The position numbers and the translations under genes are program-made. Below, one piece after another: positions 55,120 through 64,000 of a stretch of 64,000 nt of DNA; position 1 is the stretch's first letter, and the number at the start of each line of letters is the position of its first letter. The stretch is taken from the NCBI GenBank assembly GCA_036925085.1, contig JAUPFP010000066.1:744001-808000 (forward strand). The letters are read 5' to 3'. The notes below the pieces were generated by a model. That model did not search any database, was not told the origin of the DNA, and was given only the letters and a program-made list of their open reading frames with translations. The stretch is from Brachycybe producta (Eukaryota > Arthropoda > Diplopoda > Playtdesmida > Andrognathidae).

Positions 55120-56680
55120 GTTCTGACTAATTTTATTTTTGTGGTGACGGTTCAACTATAAACACAGCATGAGATTTTACATTAATTAACTCTGCAGTGT
55201 ACTGAGAGTTCTATAATAATAATAACAGAGCTCTTCAGATATATTGAACTTTGCGGTAATTTGAAAATCACCTTCATAATTCATAATATCTAAGGCTGTA
55301 AATAAAATATCCCAAGGATGAGAAAAACTACTCGGGGTTTTTTTTTATTATTATATTAATGTATATACGAGCTTGTATATGTTTTTTTTGTTATTATGGC
55401 CTTTTGCGGTTTCTCTAAACCCCTCGAAGATGATACGAATCATCCGAAAATCTTAGAAAGTTATATTATATGAGAAATAAATCTGTAAGATAGGGATCAA
55501 GTTTTGCTGTGTTTTTAATGTTGGTGGTGGTAGTTTGTGTATAGTATTACATACTAGATGATCTCTTTTTAAAAAAGTTTGATGAAGAAACACTTTGAAG
55601 AGAGGAGAATCTTCGTTTTATAAGTTTGTATACTAGAAAGATATATAGAATGTAATATGGGGGCCTTTTTGTGATCGTGCATTTGCGGTCTGCACTTTAC
55701 TAGATTTCGTGTGTTACTTTTTTATTTTTTTATGAAAAGTGAGGTATCATCATCATCATCATCATCATCACTAACTATATAAGTAGGAGGAAAAAAAGGT
55801 TTACATGAAGAAACAAAAGTTTTCTCCTAAGAAAGATTTCTCGTGTGAAATTAAAAAATAACCTTCTCGTGGTTTTTCGAAAAAGAGCTTCTTTTTTTAA
55901 AGAAGAGGCTCCTCTTTTTTGTTGTTGTATTTTTTTTTAAAGTAAGAGGTCACCCATTCAGTTATTAGTAAGAAAAAATTCAGCCAAAAATTACTCTTTT
56001 TAATCTTTTGTGATCGACCTCAAAAAAAAAAAATTTTGTTTTTCATGGGTTTGATTTTCACATCACGAACTTTTTTTTATTTTGGTGTCCGTTTTGCTAA
56101 ATTTCAAAATAGCATGATGATATTTATATAAATATCAAAATATCTCCTTTATTTAGGGGATATTACATTGTAATAAGTTCTCTTACTTTAAGATGAAGCT
56201 TGTGACGTCAAAAAGTTTGGGTTTTAAACTAGTGTTGAAAATGAACGTGTTTTTTTTTTTTACTAAATATTATATTTTTTAAAGTTTTTATTTTAAAAAA
56301 TGTTTTTCAGATTTACTATCATATAGTGAAGGTAATTAAAATGACATAATTCACGAATCTGACATAATTTATATTCTTAATTCATTAATTTGCATTTCAC
56401 CACCAACATACTGAAAGAGAGGCTTTTTTTTGCATTTCCTCCCCCCGCCCTCCCCCAGCTTTTTTTTTTTTAAATAAAAGATGATTTTATAAAGAAAAAC
56501 ACTTTTTAATTTACATTTCTAACTAAATCATTCAGTAATCTCGGGGACACACGTACTTAAAACTGATCAATTTTCTTTCTTTCTTGCGTTTTTCTTTTCC
56601 CGCCGTTTTTTTTTAAACACGTTTTTTAAATTTACAACATTAGTTTAAACTGCTGAAAACGTTTGTTATCATCCTTTTTT
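55120..56680. other. AT-rich sequence without recognisable genes
   Basis: Homopolymer T/A runs throughout and an (ATC)n microsatellite at about 55746-55769. Nothing coding supported. Confidence 0.45.
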
Positions 56681-56684
56681 TTTC

Positions 56685-56760
56685 TAGGGATGGGACATTC
56701 GAATCCTCGAATCTCGCGAATATTTTTCAAAATTCGCAGGATTCGAATGTCCCATCCCTA
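56685..56760. mobile_element. MITE family A remnant: two ends joined as a hairpin
   Basis: TAGGGATGGGACATTCGAAT at one side and ATTCGAATGTCCCATCCCTA at the other are exact complements. Only about 30 bp lie between them. This is the tip of family A mirrored on itself with the ~380-bp interior gone. Confidence 0.75.
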
Positions 56761-57394
56761 ATTATTATTATTATTATTAATTTCATAAAAATACAAAACC
56801 ATTTTATTTCTTGGTATATATGTATACTATTTTTTTAAAAAAAAGAAATTAGAAAAAAACAGCATGTGATTAATCATCACAAAGCGCAATTTCAGTTGAT
56901 TTACTAAACTGCTTTTATTAAAGTCAGTCAGGAATGCTTCACGATCACCTTTTTCTTTTTTTGCGGATATATAATAACCAACACAAACAACATTGAAAAT
57001 TGCTAAATTACTACATAAACAACAACAACAAAGATCATGTCATAATATACCATTATGCCACCTTTGTTTTCTCTAATCCTTATCCTATTTAGCCTGAAAA
57101 TAACCCCTCAAGTTTTTTTTTTTATCCTTCAACCCACCCACCTTTCTTCTAAACCACCTTCTACCTCAATCTCGTATCATCATCATCCTCCTCCGCCTCC
57201 TCATAACTTCCTACCCTCCAACCTGTCCAAAACCTTTTTTTCTTTTTCTTTCTGAAATTTGTGGTGCTTTACTGGTTTTGGCCATTTCAGGTATGCAGAA
57301 AAGAAAATATTAGAAATTTTTTTTTCTGTACAGCAAAAGTACCCTACATAAGTAGCCAGTGGCCACCCTTCTATGATTATTATTATGATGAAGG

Positions 57395-57820
57395 GGAATT
57401 CATCTCTCTCTCTCTCTCTCTCTCCCTTTCTCTCTCTCTCTCTCTTCCTTTCTCTCTCTCTCTCTCTCTTCCTTTCTCTCTCTCTCTCTCTATTCCTTTC
57501 TCTCTCTCTCTCTCTTCCTTTCTCTCTCTCTCTCTCTTCCTTTCTCTCTCTCTCTTCCTTTCTCTCTCTCTCTCTCTTCCTTTCTCTCTCTCTTCCTTTC
57601 TCTCTCTCTCTGTCTCACTATCTATCTATCGCTCTCTTTCTCGATATCTATCTATTGCTCTCTCTCACTATCTCTCTCTCTCTCGCTATCTATCTATCTA
57701 TCTCTCGCTCGCTATCTATCTATTTCTCGCTATCTAGCTCTCTCTCTGTCTCTTTTTCTGTCTCTCTTTTTTCTCCCTCTCCCTCTCTTTTTTTTCTCTC
57801 TCTCTCTCTCTCTCCCGAGC
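57395..57820 (+). repeat. (CT)n / (CTAT)n microsatellite
   Basis: TCTCTC runs separated by TTCCTT at regular spacing (about 20-28 bp), then CTATCTATC blocks, then CT again to about 57815. Both 158- and 162-codon Ser/Leu-rich frames here are artefacts. 56761-57394 holds AT-rich and pyrimidine-rich sequence without a gene. Confidence 0.93.
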
Positions 57821-58532
57821 CTAATTACTTTCAAGAAGAAAAGAAACACAAAAAAACCTGACCACCATTTCTCAGGTTATAAGTTAGTAGAAATGACCAA
57901 CGGAATCTAAGCCAAACATCTCTTCTTTTTTTTTTTCAGTCATTACCTAGTTATTTGTTTCTCACACACAAACATTTTTACTAGCCTCCCTCCCTCCCAC
58001 TTTTTTTCTTCGTCTCCTCCCCCTCTCCATAAGCTAGGCTTACAATCCTCCCCTCTCACAACCCCTCTTTTAAGTATTATTCATGAGAGAGAGAGAGAGG
58101 GGGTCGTTGGTGATGGTAGTGGTTGGTGGTACTTTTTTAAGTAGTTCTCACGCCAAAGGTCCAGCAGGATTTCACAATTTTTTTTTAAAAAAATAAAGTA
58201 TTTCCCATAAGGTCTTTATGAGTAGCCGTTGCAAAATATGTAAATGAATGAGAACAATGGATTAGAATTCTAGATTATTTTGCAATTTCAGAACCAGCAT
58301 TGAGAAGAAATTGATAGTAGTTATTTTTCATTTGATTTGTAATTGAAAAGCAATTGTATTAATTTATATTTTAAATTTAGTAATTATAATTTTAATTAGT
58401 TTTTTTTCAGCGATCTAATTTGTAATTTTGATTAATTACTTTGAAAAGTAATTTACCACAGCACACGCCATAAAAATACCTTTTTATTTATTCATCCATT
58501 TTTTTTTAAAACACATGGAATATAAAAAGTTC

Positions 58533-58728
58533 GGCCCGCTTCACACGGGCCACTTTGTGTCACCACATAAAATGGTCGTTTTTAGCTGATCTTTGAATAC
58601 ACACGGACGTGTTCACATCGTTCAAGTTCAGCCACAAATGGCGAACACCGCCTGTTTGTGAATGGTGACCAAGGTTAAACCAGTGGAAAACATTTTGTGG
58701 CGACACAATGTGGTCGGTGTAGGTGGCC
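58533..58728. mobile_element. Small MITE, 196 bp
   Basis: GGCCCGCTTCACACGGGCCA followed by CTTTGTGTC is mirrored at the right by GACACAATGTGGTCGG followed by TGTAGGTGGCC. The inverted ends are imperfect over about 40 bp. The interior repeats CACAAATGG/TTTGTGAATGG. No coding frame. Confidence 0.58.
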
Positions 58729-59065
58729 TTATAGGTGACGTAGACCGATTATTAAATTATGAAAGAAATTGGTTTTTGTTTTCCTTAGTATTTATTTAGA
58801 TCAACTATTTTCTATTTTTTAACCTTCTAAAGTTTTAAGATATTAAATAAAAATAGGTTTAAATAAAATAATTTGATCATTTGCATTCGATGTTGTGCTA
58901 CTACAATTAGAATTTTTTTTTAATTTTAAGGTTATTTTGAAATGTGTAAACGCCCCTTTGGATTCTGGTTATTTTTCCGTTTGAGAAGCAAAATTAAGGG
59001 AAACTTTAAAGTGTTTTTTATAAACTAGAAGAGTAGCTCAATCAATTAAGGATGCATGTTGAGTT

Positions 59066-59340
59066 AAATGAATTAAAATTAAATGTGTTTAGGTGAATTA
59101 TACGGAATCCAGTTAAAGACATGAATCAATAAAAATTGATTTTATTATTAATATTTTAAAATGAAATACTAATCAGTATTTTGTCAATAGTTTCTATATT
59201 ATATTTAAGTAAATTAACTCAATATTTTCAGATTATTAACTGAATAAATTGAATTCGACATATTGTTTGCCCTTCACAGGGCTCTGTAGAACACGTTTAT
59301 TATTTAAATGCATTTAAATTATCAGGTGTGTACTAGGTAT
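59066..59340 (+). mobile_element. MITE family C, copy 5
   Basis: GTTAAATGAATTAAAATTAA ... TACGGAATCCAGTTAAAGAC ... TATTATTAATATTTTAAAAT ... GAATTCGACATATTG ... CCCTTCACAGGGCTCTGTAG ... GCATTTAAATTATCAGGTG. It is uninterrupted where copy 3 was hit by the SINE-like element, so it serves as the empty-site reference. A family F fragment lies just upstream (58975-59060). Confidence 0.72.
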
Positions 59341-59508
59341 AAGGTTCCTTCATGTTCATATGCTCGTATCTTGCAAAATAAACTTTTTAGAATAATAATA
59401 ATAGTAAAATTCTTGACCAAAGTTATAAATATAAATTAATTCATCTTAAAATAAAGGTCAAAATTGTATATTGTAGAAAAGGATAAAATATAACTATGCT
59501 TCAATATT

Positions 59509-60283
59509 TTAAGAGGCTACATCGCAAAATTACTTTGAAAAATCTCCACAAAGAGCGCTAGCATCGTTTTTCTATTGAGCCCATAGACCCCATGTTAAAG
59601 AAGAAACGTTAATTTTTAATGTTTAAAGTTGTCCAATTTTAATTTTTCGAACTGCATCATGCACCTTAAATATATGCTGATCTAGTGATAGAATGACAAA
59701 ATATTTGTAATTGCGGTTCTATTTTTAAAAAAAGTATTTCAAAACCGCGAATTTCTAACTTACAGTAAGTTAAACTCCATTGAGTACGTGCTTGTAAGCA
59801 AAAGACATCCATTATAATACTCGTAAAAATACCTAAAAATGATTTTAAAAAACCACAATTAAACCACAGTGAATCCAACACATTGGCGCACGTGCTGATT
59901 TTTTTCTGGTTTTTTAAAATTATGAGCAATTATGAGCAATTTTAATGGATTTTTTTGCTTACGAGGACGTACTCAATGGAGTTTAACAGAAGAGTTAGAA
60001 ATTCCCGATTTTGAAACTTTTTTTTAAAAAATGTAACCGCACTTAACAATTTTTTGTCATTCTATCACTCGATCAGTGTATATTTAAGGCGCACATTGCA
60101 CTTTGGAAACTTAATATTGGACAACTTTAAATATGAAAAATCAACATATTGCCGCCGCGACTATGTATTTTAAAAATTACACATTTCTTCTTTAACATCG
60201 GATCTATGGGCTCAATAGAAAAACGATGCTAAGCGCTCTTTGTGGAGATTTTTCAAAGTAATTTTGCGATGGTAGCCTCTTAA
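59509..60283. mobile_element. TTAA-flanked foldback element, copy 2
   Basis: TTAA at 59509-59512 and 60280-60283 bounds a 767-bp inverted-repeat element that starts GAGGCTACATCGCAAAATTA and ends with the complement GCGATGGTAGCCTC. It shares arms and centre with 29988-30781 (CTCCACAAAGAGCGCTAGCA, TATTGCCGCCGCGACT). Its TTAA boundaries and ends are better preserved than in copy 1. The frame at 59666-59929 is not a gene. Confidence 0.78.
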
Positions 60284-61930
60284 AAAAATACTTTGCTTTT
60301 TGGCTATTTTAATGTTAAATATTTTTTTCATAACTGGTAAATAATTATCAAGTAACTTTTAATAGTTATATTTCGCATAACTATAATTCACCACTGATTA
60401 ATCAAGATATTTTGATTTTATCGATTTTTCTTTACCTAATTTTAGTTCACAAAAAACATTCTTAAGTTGACGCAGATTTTGACGTAATGTCAAGTAAAAT
60501 TTGCATAAAATTTACAAAACGACAGGTATTGAAAATACCCGTCTTTTTGTATATTTTATATAAATCTCACTTGGCTTTACTCGTCGTGAAATAAAAATGA
60601 ATTACGGGATCGTGTGTCGTTTCCGCACCCGTTTACATCTGAAGACGTGACGTTAAGCGGCTGGATAAATCGGTAAATAAAATAATGTGCGTAAGTTTTC
60701 AAACACTGTAATTAGTAGTCAATTTTTGTTTAATTTATTAAATAGTTTATTATTTTTGCAATTTTTAATAACTTCATTAACTGTAACTTAATTCACTTCT
60801 AATTAGCAAAATAAATTAATTTACTTTATTAATTACTTTATTTTTAAGTGAAAATTAAAAAAATATATTCAATTTATTTAAGTAAATAATTTTGTTTAAT
60901 TTTTTTTAGCTAATTAAAACTAATTTTAGCAACAACAAAAATTATGAAAGCGACAAAAAAAATTTTGTTTGCAAATTTCGAGGTTTTTATTATTTATATT
61001 AATTATATTAATATAAATATATATATATAAATATAAATAATATATAAATAAAAATAATATATAAATAAAAATAATATATAAAATATAAATTATAAATTAT
61101 TATATATCAAAAGAATTAGGAGGTTTTCAATCAATGAGACTTTTCAAAGGCTAGAGTTCAAATACTAATACTAGATTAATTAGTTGAATGAGTCATAGTT
61201 TCAAATAATAGTCTCGTTGTTTGAAAACGCAAAATTTCTTTATAAATGTATACAGATGTGACGTCACACTAATGAATAAATTGATGAATTATGGAATGTG
61301 TGGTATGTTCTGAATGTATTTTATAGTAAATAGTTTCTGGAATTTTTAGGTGACATCACGCGTCATAAATTAAAATGACATCAGATCTCTTAAAGCTAAA
61401 AAATAAGTTTGGAAAAAACGAATTCGTCCAATTGCTGATTGAAACGTCACATAATTTGCATAAATTGCATTCAAATTAATTTACTCATGTCACAAGTTAA
61501 TACAAGTTACAAAAATAATTTTTTTTTGAGTGATTTCAGTGTAAAGTGGCCATGGTTAGGTAAGCTACGTACTGCCACTTTATACTTAGTTTCTTGCCGT
61601 ATCTGCAAGATTTCTTTTTAGAAGAACCTCGAAGGTCAGAGGTCAGGACTGTACAAGGAGTTCTGCAGGCTAGTATATTGTGCTTTTCTTTGTGCCGCGA
61701 TTACGGGTGAATGTGGATGGTCGAATAAGAAATTTTTTAATGCAATTTAGACAAAAATCTATTTGAAAAGCAACTTTTAAGAGAGAGAGAAAAAATCAAA
61801 GTTTGTTGGAGACTAGAATTGTAGGAGTTACGGTAAACTTGTTTTGGCAGCTTGTAAATATCATTTTTATAAACTGCCTTGAAAATAAAATTATATTTTA
61901 GATTTGAAAATATTTTAGCCCATTCTCCTA
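60284..61930. other. Very AT-rich sequence without genes
   Basis: Contains ATAAATATATATAT and ATAATATATAAATAAA blocks at about 60990-61110. No splice-linked coding blocks or RNA gene recognised. Confidence 0.5.
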
Positions 61931-61937
61931 ATACAAG

Positions 61938-62242
61938 GGTCGGCAAACTACGGCCCGCGGGCCAATTATTACAATTATTAATTACATTTCAATTTTAAAT
62001 TTAAATGAATTTAAACTTCGATTAATTAAATTTAAATTAAGATTACTTTCATTTTTACTTAGTAAAATTTGCAGTTAAAAGGTTAACTGAAATGATCGTT
62101 CTTTTTATTAGTTTTGTGGTAAAAATTGCAAGATAAGCATTTTTTTTTTTACTTTTTGACCCGCAAAGCCTAAAATAGTTAACTATTCGGCCCTATTTAT
62201 AACATAAGCTGTTATAAATTGGGTCGAATAGTAAACTATTTT
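61938..62242. mobile_element. Possible hAT-like remnant
   Basis: AGGGTCGGCAAACTACGGCC followed by CGCGGGCC at 61938-61966 resembles the terminus of hAT-type elements. About 200 bp on, 62172-62242 forms a hairpin (AAAATAGTT..ACTATTCGGCCC versus GGGTCGAATAGT..AACTATTTT). The matching right end is not found. Confidence 0.4.
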
Positions 62243-62567
62243 GTTAAAAGTGCAAGTTCCCTTCTTGAATTTGGACCTTAACTAGCAATGTTTAGTTAAA
62301 TAATTGTTATTTACTTTGCAGTGTGCCATGTTATGTCATTTGTGAAGAGCTGCAAATGTGACCATAATGGCTAACCAAAAAAAAAGTGACCTGGTAAGGA
62401 TTTTTTTTATCATTTATATCATTATCCTGTATTGTACTTTTTAAAATACAAGATATCATGGACAACATATGTGGACAGTATGAGAATTTTTGAAAGAAAC
62501 CTGCAAACAAAAATAAAACTTAGAATTTACGGTGGCCATGTAAGAAACCCTCAACTTTTTATATTTA

Positions 62568-62582
62568 CCCCCCCCCCCTTTC
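62568..62582 (+). repeat. Poly-C run
   Basis: About ten consecutive C followed by T and C blocks. Length may be unreliable. 62243-62990 shows no gene; its right part is rich in GGTGGTGG / GTGGAGGTG words. Confidence 0.75.
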
Positions 62583-63000
62583 CCTTCTGAGGGACGTCTC
62601 CTTTTCTGTGCCACCCTCACTCTTCTTATCCTCCACCCATTTAAAAAAAACTTCCCATCTCTTCTTTTTGAACTTCCCATAAGGCACATACAAGTGTTCA
62701 TGTAAGAGCCACAAAAAAACGTAAGATTACAGGTTTAAGAATTTCTAGTATTTCTGAACTCAAGGGAGCGTTGCAAAAAAAAAAATGAAGGGATGAGGGA
62801 ATGATAAAGCAACAGGGGTGTGGAATTGAAGACAGTGGTGGTGGAGGTGAATTTGCTGTTGATGTTGGAGGTGAACTGGGTGGTGATGTGATGGAGATGA
62901 AATTAGTTTATATGGAGACGAAATTTGGGATTGAGGAGGCGGAAGTTTAGGTGGATGTGGAAGTTTCAGTAGTGGTGGTAGTGGAAGTGGAGGTCGACAC

Positions 63001-63159
63001 CAAGGCCAGATTAAGGCTTGGGCGGAGTGGACAAATGCCAGGGGCATGTTGAAAAAAGGGTGTATATTCCACAATAGAAATGCGCCACAAGTCCACAATC
63101 CCTAAACATTTATGGAGGGCATATTTTCTGTTTTGCCCAGGAACCTTAATCCGGCTCTG
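63001..63159. mobile_element. hAT MITE, 159 bp, with 8-bp target duplication
   Basis: Terminal inverted repeats CAAGGCCAGATTAAGG (63001-63016) and, at the right, the complement of CAGAGCCGGATTAAGG (63144-63159) match at 13 of 16 positions. The element is flanked by a perfect 8-bp direct repeat GTCGACAC (62993-63000 and 63160-63167). An 8-bp duplication with CA..G ends is the hallmark of hAT transposons. No coding capacity. Confidence 0.88.
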
Positions 63160-63340
63160 GTCGACACTAGGTGGAATTGGAAGTGTTTTAATGGTGGTGT
63201 TAGTAGAGGTAAAGGTTCAATGTGGTTGGTTCAGTGTGGTTGGTGTGTATGGATTTGGATATTTAATTAGCGGAGGTAGAGGTTTAGATTTAGGTGGTGG
63301 AGGTTTTTTTTTGGTGGCTGGTTTAGGTGGAGATGGTTTT

Positions 63341-63547
63341 GGTAATGTGGAGAGTTTTGTATTAAATTATACTGTACAACCATGGAATAACATTAAATGT
63401 TGTTCTCATTTCAAATCAAGATCTTTTTATCTTTTCTATCCAACACGGATAGAAAAGATAAAAAGATCTTGATTTGAAATGAGAACAACATTTAATGTTA
63501 TTCCATGGTTGTACAGTATAATTTAATACAAAACTCTCCACATTACC
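63341..63547. repeat. Perfect palindrome: 101-bp arms, 5-base loop
   Basis: 63341-63441 (GGTAATGTGGAGAGTTTTGT ... TTTTATCTTTTCTATCC) and 63447-63547 are exact reverse complements, with AACAC between. I compared the arms base by base and found no mismatch. The open frame over the left arm runs straight into it and is not a gene. Either a very recent inverted duplication or an assembly or library artefact. Confidence 0.93.
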
Positions 63548-64000
63548 CCATCCCTTTCGCCTCGGTTTCTCTGTGGGTCACTTAATGTGTTTTATTATGT
63601 GACCAACCAAAAAATGAAATGGTTTTTATCACACTTGTAATCAAGTGGTGAAGAAATCCAGAAAAAAAAAAGAAAAAACTAGCGTAATTTGCGGCCACTT
63701 CTTTTATTTTTTTCTAAACTTGAGGTTTTTTTTTTCTTCTTCTCCTCCTCTGTTTTTGAGAGTCTATTAAAATATTATTATGTACTGTGTTAGAAATTGC
63801 GTGAAACATGTTCGTGAGCACTTTTTTTTTATTGAAAGTAAAAAAAATTTCCGTGGCATAATTTTTTTTTATCTTTTTATTGTTAGGAAGAAAAAAATTC
63901 TCGAATTGAAATCAGTGGAGTCCACACTTGTTTCACGGAAGCTGCTGCAATAATTGTGCGAATACATTCAAACGAAAACATACTGTTGTTTTTCTGTTAA
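63548..64000. other. AT-rich right edge of the window
   Basis: Homopolymer T/A runs. Nothing coding or structured recognised. Confidence 0.5.

Noticed and set aside
57261..57861. Ser/Leu-rich ORFs of about 160 codons
   Set aside because: (CT)n/(CTAT)n microsatellite.
62760..63098. 112-codon Pro/His/Leu-rich minus-strand ORF
   Set aside because: Low-complexity reading of GGTGG-type repeats that also overlaps the hAT MITE.

Overview
The window is nuclear DNA from an animal, most likely an arthropod-grade invertebrate. It has spliced genes with GT-AG introns (many under 150 bp), AT-rich non-coding DNA full of minisatellites and small inverted-repeat transposons, and a short interstitial (TTAGG)n tract, the telomere unit typical of arthropods. 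The species cannot be named from the sequence.

Three protein genes can be reconstructed exon by exon, with splice phases that agree. (1) crumbs (crb), + strand, 755-29176, nine exons, 1,869 aa: signal peptide, 28 EGF-like repeats, three laminin-G domains, one membrane span and the canonical 37-residue tail with a FERM-binding motif and C-terminal ERLI. Its first coding exon is separated from the second by an intron of about 20.3 kb, roughly a third of which is minisatellite arrays. (2) A PPIL3-type cyclophilin, - strand, 34086-31716, six exons, 161 aa. Its start codon is alone in exon 1, and intron 2 is filled with mobile elements. (3) A mitochondrial sarcosine dehydrogenase (SARDH), + strand, 39885-48963, twelve exons. 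It would be about 920 aa, but as written it is broken by seven single-base indels (six extra bases, one missing base), while crb and PPIL3 have none.

Layout: 1-754 5' flank; 755-29176 crb; 29177-31715 intergenic with a TTAA-bounded foldback element; 31716-34086 PPIL3; 34110-36951 a 5'-truncated non-LTR retrotransposon (RT-RNase H) on the - strand; 36985-39453 a GC-rich repeat and a truncated partial duplicate of the SARDH 5' region; 39885-48963 SARDH; 48964-64000 no recognisable gene but many MITEs, hairpins, a TTAGG tract and a perfect 101-bp-arm palindrome.

The genes do not form one pathway: Crumbs sets apical polarity, PPIL3 is a splicing-associated prolyl isomerase and SARDH is a mitochondrial one-carbon enzyme. 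What ties the window together is the repeat landscape. At least eight small dispersed element families recur in it, several with target-site duplications, and there are nested insertions that give relative ages. The strongest oddities are the indel cluster confined to SARDH, the SARDH partial duplication, the TTAA foldbacks, a SINE-like element found twice at the same 10-bp sequence, and the perfect palindrome at 63341-63547.
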